Positions 18,637 through 27,397 of a stretch of 64,000 bases of DNA are shown here, one piece after another. The stretch lies in contig DASWNX010000016.1 in the NCBI GenBank assembly GCA_036399055.1, positions 60,685 to 124,684 of the forward strand, read 5' to 3'. The notes under the pieces were generated by a model, which was given only the letters and a program-made list of their open reading frames with translations, did not search any database and was not told the origin of the DNA. The translations under genes were made by a program, and so were the position numbers. Position 1 is the first letter of the stretch. Every line of letters begins with the position of its first letter. This DNA is from Jatrophihabitans sp. GTDB taxonomy: Bacteria; Actinomycetota; Actinomycetes; Mycobacteriales; Jatrophihabitantaceae.

Positions 18637-19553
18637 TGCCGGACCGGATCTCCGACGAGCGGTACCAGCGGTTGCTGGATCTGCGCGCTGAGCGCCCGCA
18701 GGCGATCGCCGAGGCCTACGCCGCGCGCAAGCGCCCACCGCGATTGCTCAACGACCGGGGCACGATATTCCTGGTGGCCGCTGACCACCCGGCCCGCGGC
18801 GCGCTGGCGACCGGGGGCGACCCGCTGGCGATGGCTGACCGGCGGAGTCTGCTGCGTCGATTGGTGACGGCCCTGGCGCATCCTGACGTCGATGGCGTGC
18901 TCGGATCACCTGATGTCATCGAGGAGTTGCTGCTGCTGGGCGCCCTGGAGGGCAAGGTCGTGATCGGCTCGATGAACCGCGGTGGCCTCGACGGCGCGAG
19001 CTGGACGATGGATGACCGGTTCACCGGCTATGACGCCGCGAGCATCGCCGCCTGCAATCTCGAGGGCGGCAAGATGCTGCTGCGCCTCGATGACCATGAC
19101 GCAGGCACCGCCACCACCCTTGAAGGATGCGCTCAGGCTGTCAGCGAGCTCGCGGCCCACCGCCTGATGGCGATGGTGGAGCCATTGCCCTACCACCGTG
19201 ACGACAGCGGCGCCCTGGTGCTGCGGACCGACGTCGGCTCGCTGTGCCGGGCGATGACGGTGGCCTCGGCCCTGGGGACGACCAGCGCCTACACCTGGCT
19301 GAAGATGCCTGCCTGCGAGGACCCCGACACGGTCTACGCCTGCACCACGCTTCCGTGCGTGGTGCTCGGCGGCGTCGCCGAAGCCGACCAGGCGGCGCAG
19401 GTCGCCTTCTGGGCCCGGACCCTGCGCCAGCCCGTGGTGCGCGGCCTGGTGGTGGGCCGGACAGTGCTGTATCCCGCCGACGGCGACGTCGCCACCGCGG
19501 TGGACGCCGCCGCTCAGGTGCTGCGCGCCGCCAGCGCGACAGGCTTGCGATGA
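18636..19553 (+). CDS. Cgl0159-family (beta/alpha)8 protein, candidate aldolase of inositol breakdown
   Basis: A 305-residue protein of the Cgl0159 family, which sits beside iolC in Corynebacterium inositol clusters. Segments such as GTIFLVAADHPARGAL, KVVIGSMNRGG, GGKMLLRLDDHD and SAYTWLKMPACED suggest a TIM barrel of the class I aldolase type. The Lys in WLKMP is a plausible Schiff-base residue. No iolJ-type aldolase gene occurs in the locus. I infer that it cleaves 2-deoxy-5-keto-gluconate-6-phosphate to dihydroxyacetone phosphate and malonic semialdehyde. Confidence 0.85.
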   Translation: MPDRISDERYQRLLDLRAERPQAIAEAYAARKRPPRLLNDRGTIFLVAADHPARGALATGGDPLAMADRRSLLRRLVTALAHPDVDGVLGSPDVIEELLLLGALEGKVVIGSMNRGGLDGASWTMDDRFTGYDAASIAACNLEGGKMLLRLDDHDAGTATTLEGCAQAVSELAAHRLMAMVEPLPYHRDDSGALVLRTDVGSLCRAMTVASALGTTSAYTWLKMPACEDPDTVYACTTLPCVVLGGVAEADQAAQVAFWARTLRQPVVRGLVVGRTVLYPADGDVATAVDAAAQVLRAASATGLR

Positions 19554-20551
19554 CCGGCATCATCCCGGCCGGCGCCGGCCCGGCCGAACAGGCCCGCGCC
19601 GAAGGGCTGGGTCAGTCGCAGCTGCTGCTGGATCTCAGGCCAGAGGACGCGGGCTGGAGCTACGCCGGCCTGCGGGTCCTCGAACTGGCGCCCGACATCC
19701 CGGTGCGGCTGAGCACCGGGGACAGCGAGCTGTTCGTCCTGCCGCTGTCCGGCGGCGCGACAGTCGAGGTCTACGGGCCGGACGGCGCCGTCGAACGCCG
19801 GCTCACCTTGACCGGCCGGCCCTCGGTGTTCACCCACGTCAGTGATTTCGCCTATGTGGGCAGGGACAGCGAGGTGAGCCTTTCCAGCGCGGCGCCGGCG
19901 GTTCTGGCGCTGCCCTCGGCACGCTGCGAGCAGCGCCGGCCGCCGGCGTACGGCCCGGCGACAGGCGTTCCGGTCGAGGTCCGCGGCGCCGGGGCGGCGA
20001 CCCGGCAGGTCAACAACTTCGGCGTCCCGGGCGTCTGGGAGCACGCCGAACGGCTCATCTGCTGCGAGTTGCTCACCCCGCCGGGCAACTGGTCGAGCTA
20101 TCCGCCGCACAAGCACGATGCCAGCGCGCCGTGCCCGGTGGTCAACGAGGAGATCTACTACTACCGGATCGCCGGCGCCGACCAGGTCACCCCGAGCCGG
20201 CAGGGCTTCGGCGTGCATCGCAGCTACACCGGACCGGAGCACGAGGCGGCCGGCCTTGCCCCGATCGATGACCTGATCGAGGTGCGTGACGGTGATGTGG
20301 CGCTGATCCGGCATGGCTATCACGGCCCGTGCGTGGCTGCGCCGGGGTATCCGATGTATTACCTCAATGTCCTGGCCGGGCCGGGTCCGCAGCGCTCGAT
20401 GGCGTTCTGCGACGACCCGGCGCATGGTTGGGTGCGAGACAGCTGGGCCGGGCAGCCGACGGATCCGCGGTGCCCGATGACCTCGGCGGCCGGACCGGCG
20501 GGGCCCGGCGTCGAACCGGCGTCCGACATCATCCCAGGGAGCTGCCGATGA
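19550..20551 (+). CDS. iolB: 5-deoxy-glucuronate isomerase
   Basis: A 333-residue bicupin isomerase that turns 5-deoxy-glucuronate into 5-dehydro-2-deoxygluconate, the IolC substrate. Metal-site pattern PPHKHDASAPCPVVNEEIYY and downstream RHGYHGPCVAAPGYPMYYLNV are characteristic. It is coupled by ATGA overlaps on both sides (19550 and 20548). The last roughly 25 residues are low-complexity. Confidence 0.92.
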   Translation: MTGIIPAGAGPAEQARAEGLGQSQLLLDLRPEDAGWSYAGLRVLELAPDIPVRLSTGDSELFVLPLSGGATVEVYGPDGAVERRLTLTGRPSVFTHVSDFAYVGRDSEVSLSSAAPAVLALPSARCEQRRPPAYGPATGVPVEVRGAGAATRQVNNFGVPGVWEHAERLICCELLTPPGNWSSYPPHKHDASAPCPVVNEEIYYYRIAGADQVTPSRQGFGVHRSYTGPEHEAAGLAPIDDLIEVRDGDVALIRHGYHGPCVAAPGYPMYYLNVLAGPGPQRSMAFCDDPAHGWVRDSWAGQPTDPRCPMTSAAGPAGPGVEPASDIIPGSCR

Positions 20552-22437
20552 CCGAGGACGACCAGCCCACCGTCCGGCTGAGCACTGCCCAGGCGCTGGT
20601 GCGCTGGATGCTCGCGCAGCGCTCGGAGCTCCTCGACGGCGCCGAAGCGCCTTTGTTCGGCGGGGTGTTCGCCATTTTCGGCCATGGCAACGTGCTGGGA
20701 CTGGGAACCGCGCTTGCCGAGGCGCGCGAGCAACTGCCGGTCTGGCGCGGCCAGACCGAAGAGGGCATGGCACTGGCCGCGGTGGCCTACGCGCGTGCCA
20801 CCGACCGGCGGCAGGTGATGGCCGCGACGTCCTCGATCGGACCGGGCGCCCTCAACATGGTGACGGCCGCCGGCGTGGCGCACGCCAACCGGTTGCCGGT
20901 GCTGCTGCTGCCCGGTGACACCTTCGCCGGCCGCGCGCCTGACCCGGTGCTGCAGCAGGTCGAGCACTTCGGTGACCCGACGATCAGCGTCAACGACGCG
21001 TTCCGGCCGGTCGCCCGCTACTTCGACCGGATCACCCGGCCGGAGCAGCTGCTGGCCACCCTGCCCCAGGTCGCTCGGGTGCTGACCGATCCGGCTGACA
21101 CCGGACCGGTCGTGCTGGCCCTGCCGCAGGACGTCCAGGTCGAGGAGTTCGACTTTCCGGCGCGGATGTTTCAGCCCAGGCTGCACCGGGTGCCCCGGCA
21201 GCGGCCCGATGCCCGCGACCTGGCCGATGCGGCGGGCATCCTGCGCGCCGCCGAGCGGCCGTTGATAGTCGCCGGCGGCGGCGTCCGCTACTCCGGCGCG
21301 GCTGGGCAGTTGCTCGCATTCGCCCAAGCCCATCAGATCCCGGTCGCCGAGACCTCGGCCGGCAGGACCCTGATGCCCGACCCGCACCCGCTCAACGCCG
21401 GTGGCCTGGGCACGATCGGGTCAGCGTCAGCCAACGCGCTGGCAGCCGTCGCCGACGTCGTGCTCGCGGTGGGCACCAGGCTGCAGGACTTCACGACGTC
21501 GTCCTGGAGCGTGTTCGCGGCGGACGTTCGGATCGTCTCGGTCAACGCGGCCCGCTTCGACGCGGTCAAGCACGCGGGTTCGGCCGTGGTCGGCGACGCT
21601 CAGGCGACGCTGGCCGAACTGGACCGCGCCCTTGCCGGCTGGCACGCGCCGCCGGCCTGGGCCGAGCGGGCTGTCACCGAGCGGGCCGCCTGGGACGCCC
21701 ACATCGACACGCTGCGCGCTGGCGCCTCCGACGGCTCGCTGAGCTACGCCCAGGTGGTGGGGGTGGTGAACGAGGCCAGCACCGCCGAGGATTACGTGCT
21801 GGGCAGCTCCGGGGGCATACCGGGTGAGCTCAACGGCGGCTGGCGGGCCACAGCGGTGGCCAGCATGGATCTGGAATACGGCTTCTCATGCATGGGATAC
21901 GAGATCGCCGGGCCCTGGGGCGCCTCGATCGCCTGGGCCGCCAGCCACCCCAACGGGATAGTGACGGCTCTGCTCGGCGACGGCTCGTACCTGATGCTGA
22001 ACTCGGAGCTGTTCTCGGCGGCTTTCGCCGGACACCGGTTCGTGGCCGTGCTCTGCGACAACGGCGGCTACGCCGTCATCCATCGGTTGCAGACCGGTCA
22101 GGGCGCCGCCGGCTTCAACAACCTGCTCGCAGACTGCGCCGGTCCCGGCGCCGAGCCGGGTGGCGTGCGAGTGGACTTCGCCGCTCACGCCGCGTCACTG
22201 GGCTGCGCGGTGGTCGACGTGCCAGCCGGCGCCGACGTCGCCCAGCTGCGGGCCGGCTATGCCAGGGCGCGTGAGCTGGCAGTCGCCGAGAACCGCCCGG
22301 CGGTGCTGGTCTGCCGGACCGATCCGTCGGCCTGGACGGAGTCAGGCGCCTGGTGGGAGGTCGGGGTGCCGCGCTCGTTGCCCGGATTCGACGCCCACCA
22401 GCAGGGCAAGGCCGGCCAGCTCAGATGGAGCCGGTGA
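20548..22437 (+). CDS. iolD: 3D-(3,5/4)-trihydroxycyclohexane-1,2-dione hydrolase
   Basis: A 629-residue thiamine-diphosphate enzyme that opens the inositol ring after dehydration. The N-terminal domain has GVFAIFGHGNVLGLG and the active-site Glu region QTEEGMALAAVAYAR. The C-terminal ThDP motif is GDGSYLMLNSELFSA. AGGGAG precedes the start, which overlaps iolB. The 3' end overlaps the convergent dehydrogenase gene by 17 bp. Confidence 0.94.
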   Translation: MTEDDQPTVRLSTAQALVRWMLAQRSELLDGAEAPLFGGVFAIFGHGNVLGLGTALAEAREQLPVWRGQTEEGMALAAVAYARATDRRQVMAATSSIGPGALNMVTAAGVAHANRLPVLLLPGDTFAGRAPDPVLQQVEHFGDPTISVNDAFRPVARYFDRITRPEQLLATLPQVARVLTDPADTGPVVLALPQDVQVEEFDFPARMFQPRLHRVPRQRPDARDLADAAGILRAAERPLIVAGGGVRYSGAAGQLLAFAQAHQIPVAETSAGRTLMPDPHPLNAGGLGTIGSASANALAAVADVVLAVGTRLQDFTTSSWSVFAADVRIVSVNAARFDAVKHAGSAVVGDAQATLAELDRALAGWHAPPAWAERAVTERAAWDAHIDTLRAGASDGSLSYAQVVGVVNEASTAEDYVLGSSGGIPGELNGGWRATAVASMDLEYGFSCMGYEIAGPWGASIAWAASHPNGIVTALLGDGSYLMLNSELFSAAFAGHRFVAVLCDNGGYAVIHRLQTGQGAAGFNNLLADCAGPGAEPGGVRVDFAAHAASLGCAVVDVPAGADVAQLRAGYARARELAVAENRPAVLVCRTDPSAWTESGAWWEVGVPRSLPGFDAHQQGKAGQLRWSR

Positions 22438-23605
22438 GCGCGACCCACTCTCCGCGGCTGACCGAGTCAGCCATCGCGTGCAGGGCTGTCGCGCTGTGCA
22501 CGGCGTCCTCGACGCTCGCGCCGTGCGGTGTGCCCGATTCGATGGACCGCAGGAAGCGAGCCGCCTCGATGACCTTGAGGTCGTCATAGCTCATCGCGAT
22601 GCCGGCGCCGGGTTGGAACCGCGCGAAGTCACCGCTGCCGGGACCGACATGCTCGACCGCGCTGGGCTCGTTCTGGTAGTCCTGCCCGTGCGCCAGCCGC
22701 AGCTCGCCCATCCTGCGGAAGTCCCAGGAGATCGCGCCGCGGCTGCCGGAGATGGTGAAGCCGTAGTTGTTCTGCTGGCCGACCGCGGTCCGGCTGGCTT
22801 CCAGCGTCCCGTGCGCGCCGCTGGCAAAGCGCAGCAGGCAGTTGAGGTAGTCCTCGTTCTCCACCGCGCCCGACTCGCCGCCCTCGGCTGTGGCGAAGTG
22901 ACTCGCCGCGCCGACGGGTCTGGGCCGGGCGCCGATGAAGATCGCGCTGTCGGCCATCACCGAGGCGATGTCGCCGAGCAGGTGCCGGGCCAGGTCCACA
23001 CCGTGCGAGGCCAGGTCGCCCAGCACTCCCGAGCCCCCCTGAGCTCGCTCGAAACGCCAGGACAGGGCACCCTGCGGGTGGGCGGCGTAGTCACTGAGCA
23101 GCCGGAACCGGGCGTTGGTGACCTCGCCGATGGCGCCGTGCCGCAGCAGCTCCCGAGCCCGGTCGACAGCCGGCGCGTAGCGGTAGTTGAAGCCCACCGT
23201 GGCCTGCACGCCGCCGGCCCGCACCGCCTCGGCCACCGCGCGCGCGTCATCCAGGGTCAGCCCTACCGGCTTTTCGATCCACAGGTGCTTGCCGGCCCCA
23301 GCCAGCGCCACCGCGATCTCACGGTGCAAGAAGTTCGGCGCCGTGACGCTGACCGCCTCCACCCGGTCGTCGTGGAGGACCGCACGCCAGTCCGGCGTCG
23401 AGTCGCTGAATCCGTACCGCCGGATGGCGTCCTCGCGGCGGTCGGGCTCGGGATCGGCGACCGTGACCAGGTGCGCGAGAAGGCCCAGCTCGGGGTAGTG
23501 GTGGGGGAGCCGGAGGTACCCGCGACTGTGCGCGTGGCCCATCCACCCGCAGCCGATGACGGCGACCCCCAGGCGTCGTCGGCCACCGGCAGGCAGGCTC
23601 ATCAT
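22421..23605 (-). CDS. Gfo/Idh/MocA-family oxidoreductase
   Basis: A 394-residue NAD(P)-dependent dehydrogenase. It has GCGWMGHAHSRGY (dinucleotide fold), WIEKPVGLTLDD with the catalytic Lys, and GDLASHGVDLARHLLG. It is longer than IolG and belongs to a different subfamily; similar proteins act on other inositol isomers or inosose-type sugars. The start is at tandem ATG codons with a weak ribosome site, 10 bp after the iolE stop. The substrate is unknown. Confidence 0.85.
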   Translation of the reverse strand: MMSLPAGGRRRLGVAVIGCGWMGHAHSRGYLRLPHHYPELGLLAHLVTVADPEPDRREDAIRRYGFSDSTPDWRAVLHDDRVEAVSVTAPNFLHREIAVALAGAGKHLWIEKPVGLTLDDARAVAEAVRAGGVQATVGFNYRYAPAVDRARELLRHGAIGEVTNARFRLLSDYAAHPQGALSWRFERAQGGSGVLGDLASHGVDLARHLLGDIASVMADSAIFIGARPRPVGAASHFATAEGGESGAVENEDYLNCLLRFASGAHGTLEASRTAVGQQNNYGFTISGSRGAISWDFRRMGELRLAHGQDYQNEPSAVEHVGPGSGDFARFQPGAGIAMSYDDLKVIEAARFLRSIESGTPHGASVEDAVHSATALHAMADSVSRGEWVALTGSI

Positions 23606-23615
23606 GCGGGCCCAG

Positions 23616-24509
23616 TCATCGGGCGCTGGTCGCCACGCCGAGCAGGTAGTCGATGCTGCGGCCGACGTCGGCGATCGGGCCCTGCCCGGCGGCGGGCTCG
23701 CCTTCCAGCGCGCTGTCCTGCTCAAGCACGTACCAGCCTTGATAGCCGGCAGCCTCCAGGGCGGCCACGATCGCGGGGATGTCGAGGTCCCCGGCGCCCA
23801 GCGGGGCGTACAACCCGGCTCGCACCGCTTCCAGGTAACTCATCCGGCCGGCGGCCACCGGCTGGGCGACGGCGGAGCGGACGTCCTTGAGGTGGACGTG
23901 AGCGATCCGGCCGGCGAAGCGTCGCAGCAACTCCAGCGGCTGCATGCCGCCGATCAGCAGGTGGCCGGTGTCCAGGCACAGTCCGATGTCGCTTGACTCC
24001 AGCAGCCGCAGCACCGACTCGGGGCTCTCGATGGCGGTGCCGACATGCGGATGCAACGTCGCGCGCATGCCGTGGTCGGCCACCAGCCTCTCCAACCGGT
24101 CGAGATTGGCGAGCAGGATCGGCCACTGGGCATCGCTGGGCGCGAGCTTGTGGTCATAGCCGCCGTCAGCCGACCTCGCGGCCAGCACCACCACCTCGGC
24201 GCCGGCCGCGCCCAGAGTGGCGATGGCGTGCTCGGCTTGTGACAAGTCCAGGCAGGCCTGGATGTGCAGCGGCACCGGCAGGAAGCCGCCGATCAGCCGC
24301 AGGCCGTGCTCATCGAGGCGGGCCCGCACCTCGGCTCCGCCGGCGCCCAGGTAGCCCGTCGGTCCCAGCTCGGTCGCGCCCAGGCCCAGCGTCGCCATCT
24401 CGGCGAGCACCCGGTCAGCGGCTAGCTCATGGCCCCAGCCCGGCGCCTCGCAGACTCCCCACGAGATCGGCGCTCCGGCGATCCGATCACGCAGCGACAA
24501 GCTTGGCAT
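23616..24509 (-). CDS. iolE: Inosose dehydratase-like sugar isomerase
   Basis: A 297-residue TIM-barrel protein with APISWGVCEAPGWGHELAADR and LGLGATELGPTGYLG at the start, the pattern of IolE and close relatives. CLDTGHLLIGG and HVHLKDV carry likely metal ligands. It should dehydrate scyllo-inosose. GAGAGGAG precedes ATG 24509. It is transcribed away from lacI and leads the convergent two-gene operon. Confidence 0.82.
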   Translation of the reverse strand: MPSLSLRDRIAGAPISWGVCEAPGWGHELAADRVLAEMATLGLGATELGPTGYLGAGGAEVRARLDEHGLRLIGGFLPVPLHIQACLDLSQAEHAIATLGAAGAEVVVLAARSADGGYDHKLAPSDAQWPILLANLDRLERLVADHGMRATLHPHVGTAIESPESVLRLLESSDIGLCLDTGHLLIGGMQPLELLRRFAGRIAHVHLKDVRSAVAQPVAAGRMSYLEAVRAGLYAPLGAGDLDIPAIVAALEAAGYQGWYVLEQDSALEGEPAAGQGPIADVGRSIDYLLGVATSAR

Positions 24510-24549
24510 GCTGCTCCTCTCGGCAGGCGGCGTCACCATGCGGCCACTT

Positions 24550-24563
24550 CTAGAGCGCTCTAG
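24550..24563. promoter_or_regulatory. LacI-type operator between iolE and its regulator
   Basis: CTAGAGCGCTCTAG is a perfect 14-bp palindrome with the central CG typical of LacI-family sites. It lies 41 bp upstream of the iolE start and 77 bp upstream of the lacI start, so it can control both. Confidence 0.75.
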
Positions 24564-24639
24564 GACCCAATGAGTATTCTCACCCCGAGCTGCGGCGGTG
24601 TCAACGTCGCGGTGTCGACGAGGAAGGGGCGTGACCAGC

Positions 24640-25665
24640 ATGTCGAACCCTCATCCCAGGCGGGCCCGACCGCCGACTCTGCAGGACGTCGCGACGCGCG
24701 CGGGGGTCTCACGCGCCCTGGTCTCGATTGTGATCCGCGGGGTTCCGGGCGCCAGCGAGGCGACCAGGCAGCGGGTGCTGGGCGTCGCCGAGGAACTCGG
24801 CTACCGCCCGGACGGCCGGGCCAGGCTGCTGGCGGCCGGCCGCAGCAAGCTGATCGGCGTCACCCTGACCCTGAACAATCCGTTTCACTCAGACGTGGCC
24901 GAGGGAATCTATGCCGCCGCCGAGTCGAGCGGCTACCAAGTCGTGCTCAGCGCGGTGACCGGGCGCCGCGCGCCTGAGCGGGCGGTCGAGACGCTGCTGG
25001 ACTACCGGTGCGAGGCAGCGATCCTGCTGGGGCCGCTGGTCGCCAGGCGCGCCCTGCAAGAGCTGGCCGAGCGGCTTCCCGTCGTGGTGGTCGGCCAACC
25101 GTCGAGCGCGCCGGCGGCTGACGTGGTCAGGGTCTCCGACGCCGATGGCGTCGGCCTGGCCGTCGAGCACCTGGTGGGCCTGGGACACCGGTTGATCGCC
25201 CACGTCGACGGCGGCCGCTCAGCCGGCGCGGCGCAGCGCCGCGCCGCCTTCCGGGCGGCTCACCGCCGGCACGGGTTGCCCGGTCCGGCCCGCGTCATCA
25301 CCGGCGGGCCGGGGGAGGAGGACGGCGCGGCGGCCGCCAGGCGACTGGTTGACCAGGGCCTGCCGACCGCGGTGCTGGCCTACAACGACGCCTGCGCCGT
25401 GGGCCTGCTCGACATGCTCCTTCGGCTGGGAGTGCCGGTTCCCGGGCGGGTCTCGGTGGTCGGCTATGACGACAGCCCGGTGGCCAGGCTGTCCTACCTG
25501 CGTCTGACCACGGTCAGCCAGGACGGCCGTCAACTGGCGACGGTGGCGGTGGAGCGCCTGGTGAGCCGGCTGTCCGGGTCGGCGGTGGCGCAGCGGCAGG
25601 TGCTGTTGCGACCGGCCCTGGTGCTGCGGGCGACGACTGAGCAGTGCGCGAGCACTCAGCTCTGA
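24640..25665 (+). CDS. LacI-family transcriptional regulator
   Basis: A 341-residue repressor. The HTH and hinge at about 10-62 read TLQDVATRAGVSRALVSIVIRG and RPDGRARLLAAGRSKLIGV. The rest is a periplasmic-binding-protein effector domain (VVGYDDSPVARLSYLRLTTV). ATG 24640 is chosen; a GTG at 24631 with closer AGGAAGGGG spacing is an alternative. It probably binds the palindrome at 24550 and responds to an inositol intermediate. Second regulator of the locus. Confidence 0.88.
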   Translation: MSNPHPRRARPPTLQDVATRAGVSRALVSIVIRGVPGASEATRQRVLGVAEELGYRPDGRARLLAAGRSKLIGVTLTLNNPFHSDVAEGIYAAAESSGYQVVLSAVTGRRAPERAVETLLDYRCEAAILLGPLVARRALQELAERLPVVVVGQPSSAPAADVVRVSDADGVGLAVEHLVGLGHRLIAHVDGGRSAGAAQRRAAFRAAHRRHGLPGPARVITGGPGEEDGAAAARRLVDQGLPTAVLAYNDACAVGLLDMLLRLGVPVPGRVSVVGYDDSPVARLSYLRLTTVSQDGRQLATVAVERLVSRLSGSAVAQRQVLLRPALVLRATTEQCASTQL

Positions 25666-25702
25666 GGAACCTCAGCGGCGCTCCCGGCGCCCGCTTGGCA
25701 CA

Positions 25703-26110
25703 ATGACGGGCATGGCAGGTGAATCACGGCACCTCGGTGTCTGGATCGGTCGGCCGGCCGCCGAGGTCTATGACTACGTCTCACAGCCGGCCAACCTGCC
25801 GGAGTGGGCCGCCGGTCTGGGCAGCTCGATCGAGTGGATCGACGGTCAGTGGGTCGCCCAGTCACCGCTGGGGCCGGTCGTGGTGGCGATGGCCGAGCCC
25901 AACCCGTACGGGGTCGCAGACCACTGGGTCACCCTGGCCACCGGGGAGCGCTTCTACAACCCGATGCGGGTGATCGCCGACGGCGACGGCTGCGAGCTGG
26001 TGTTCACGTTGCGCCGGCAGCCGGGCATGAGCGACGCCGATTTCGAGCGGGACGCCGCGGCGGTGAGCGCGGACCTGGCCGCCGTGCGGCGCTTGCTCCA
26101 GACCCGCTGA
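25703..26110 (+). CDS. SRPBCC-fold protein
   Basis: A 135-residue helix-grip protein (RHLGVWIGRPAAEVYDYVSQPANLPEWAAGL; VFTLRRQPGMSDADFERD). No catalytic residues can be assigned. ATG codons occur at 25703 and 25712, neither with a clear ribosome site. It follows the LacI gene by 37 bp and may be read through with it. A strong hairpin follows its stop. Confidence 0.75.
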   Translation: MTGMAGESRHLGVWIGRPAAEVYDYVSQPANLPEWAAGLGSSIEWIDGQWVAQSPLGPVVVAMAEPNPYGVADHWVTLATGERFYNPMRVIADGDGCELVFTLRRQPGMSDADFERDAAAVSADLAAVRRLLQTR

Positions 26111-26118
26111 GCCGGCCG

Positions 26119-26148
26119 GCGACGGGCGCCCCGCTCAGCGCCCGTCGC
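26119..26148. terminator. Bidirectional hairpin terminator
   Basis: A perfect 11-bp stem (26119-26129 with 26138-26148) and an 8-nt loop sit between two convergent genes, 8 bp past the SRPBCC stop. No U-tract is visible on either side. Confidence 0.7.
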
Positions 26149-26193
26149 GGCTGGGCCACCCGCGGTGGGCCGGTCGGCCGCCCGCGGTGTGAG

Positions 26194-26409
26194 TCAGGCG
26201 TCCTCGCGCGGGCCGGTCGGAGATCGGTCGCCGGCCAGTTCCTCCGCGGAGGCCTTGGCGGCCTCGACATCGGTCGTGGCGCCCTCGGACTCCCGCTCGA
26301 AGACGTCGCTGTACTTGAGGTCGCTGGCGGTCTGACCCGCCACCTGCTGGACCATCTCCTCATCGCTGAGGCCTTCACCAGCCGGGTGCACGTTCGGCTC
26401 GTCGCTCAT
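26194..26409 (-). CDS. Small acidic hypothetical protein
   Basis: A 71-residue acidic protein (SDEPNVHPAGEGLSDEEMVQ; YSDVFERESEGATTDVEAAKA) with no Cys and no membrane segment, probably disordered or helical. AAGGGAAG precedes ATG 26409. The longer frame to 26592 is low complexity. I do not recognise a function; similar short acidic proteins are common in actinobacteria. Confidence 0.6.
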   Translation of the reverse strand: MSDEPNVHPAGEGLSDEEMVQQVAGQTASDLKYSDVFERESEGATTDVEAAKASAEELAGDRSPTGPREDA

Positions 26410-26632
26410 CTGCACTTCCCTTCTCGATGTCCGGTCTCCGAGGCTAACCGTGGCAGCGGCGGCGCCGTCGACCAGGCCCGAGGAAGACGTTCTCCGGCCG
26501 CCGGCTGCGCGCCGCGAGGAAGGATCAGGGCCATCGGCGGGCGTCAGCCCGCCTGAGCCGAGCCGGTTCAGGCGGTGCGGCGCTCTGACCACAAGGGCGT
26601 GGCTCAGGCCGGCAGGACGAATGCCCCGAATC

Positions 26633-27397
26633 TCAGCGCGCCACCCGCAAGTGCGGTCGGCGCCGTGGCGGTCCGGGCCTCGGGCAGTGCTCCAGCAGCT
26701 CGACGCCGCCGGGCCGCTCCAGCGCGCCGGTCTCGATCACATCCGCCGCGATGGACGCGATCTTGACGTGCGCGCGTTGGCTGGTCCGACGCAACAGGTC
26801 GAAGGCCTGGTCGCTGGTCAGCTTGTGCATGGCCATCAGGATTCCCATGGCCGCGCCGATCTCACGGTTGCTGTGGAGCGCGCGTTGCAGGTTGTCGATC
26901 TTGGCTGCCAGCTGTTCGCGTTGCACCAGTGCGATCGCGCGCTCGACCAGCAGGTGTCCTAAGAGCACGTCGGTCAGGGTGGGCCGTGATCCGTGAAAGC
27001 TCATCGTGAACGCGCCCCGGTAGGGGAGCTGCCCCTCGGTGAACGACGGGTTGATCGGAATGACGACGGTGTCTTCGCGGGCGAGGACACCGTCGGCCTC
27101 AGCGGGGGTCGGGCTGCCTGCCTTGGCGCTCTGGCAAGCCCGCTGGTCGCACCCGTCGCTGTCGGTCACCCGGAAAGTGACCTGGCTGGGCTGCTCTCCC
27201 GCTGTGCAGATCCAGACACTGCTGGAAGCGCAGAGCAGCGGCACCACTATCCGAGTCAGACTCTTGAAGACCTCTGCCGGCTCCGACGCCGGTTCAAGCC
27301 GGCGCATCAACTCCGACAGCTCCGCCGATGACGAGGTGATCGACGGCCGAGTCGTGGCAGACAGCAATTCGGTGAGAGGAGTCGAGAAGACTGACAT
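26633..27397 (-). CDS. GAF-ANTAR RNA-binding antitermination regulator
   Basis: A 254-residue protein. A GAF-like sensor covers about 45-165, and an ANTAR domain covers about 170-235 (LQRALHSNREIGAAMGILMAMHKLTSDQAFDLLRRTSQ). ANTAR domains bind paired RNA hairpins to block termination. GGAGGTGACC directly precedes ATG 27397, an excellent site. The GAF domain has several Cys residues (LLCASS, WICTAG, DGCDQRACQ) that might sense redox or metal; this is inference. Confidence 0.85.
   Translation of the reverse strand: MSVFSTPLTELLSATTRPSITSSSAELSELMRRLEPASEPAEVFKSLTRIVVPLLCASSSVWICTAGEQPSQVTFRVTDSDGCDQRACQSAKAGSPTPAEADGVLAREDTVVIPINPSFTEGQLPYRGAFTMSFHGSRPTLTDVLLGHLLVERAIALVQREQLAAKIDNLQRALHSNREIGAAMGILMAMHKLTSDQAFDLLRRTSQRAHVKIASIAADVIETGALERPGGVELLEHCPRPGPPRRRPHLRVAR

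Noticed and set aside
22160-23890. 576-codon plus-strand frame opposite the Gfo/Idh gene and iolE
   Set aside because: It overlaps two well-supported opposite-strand genes, and its translation has only low-complexity Arg/Gly/Asp patterns.
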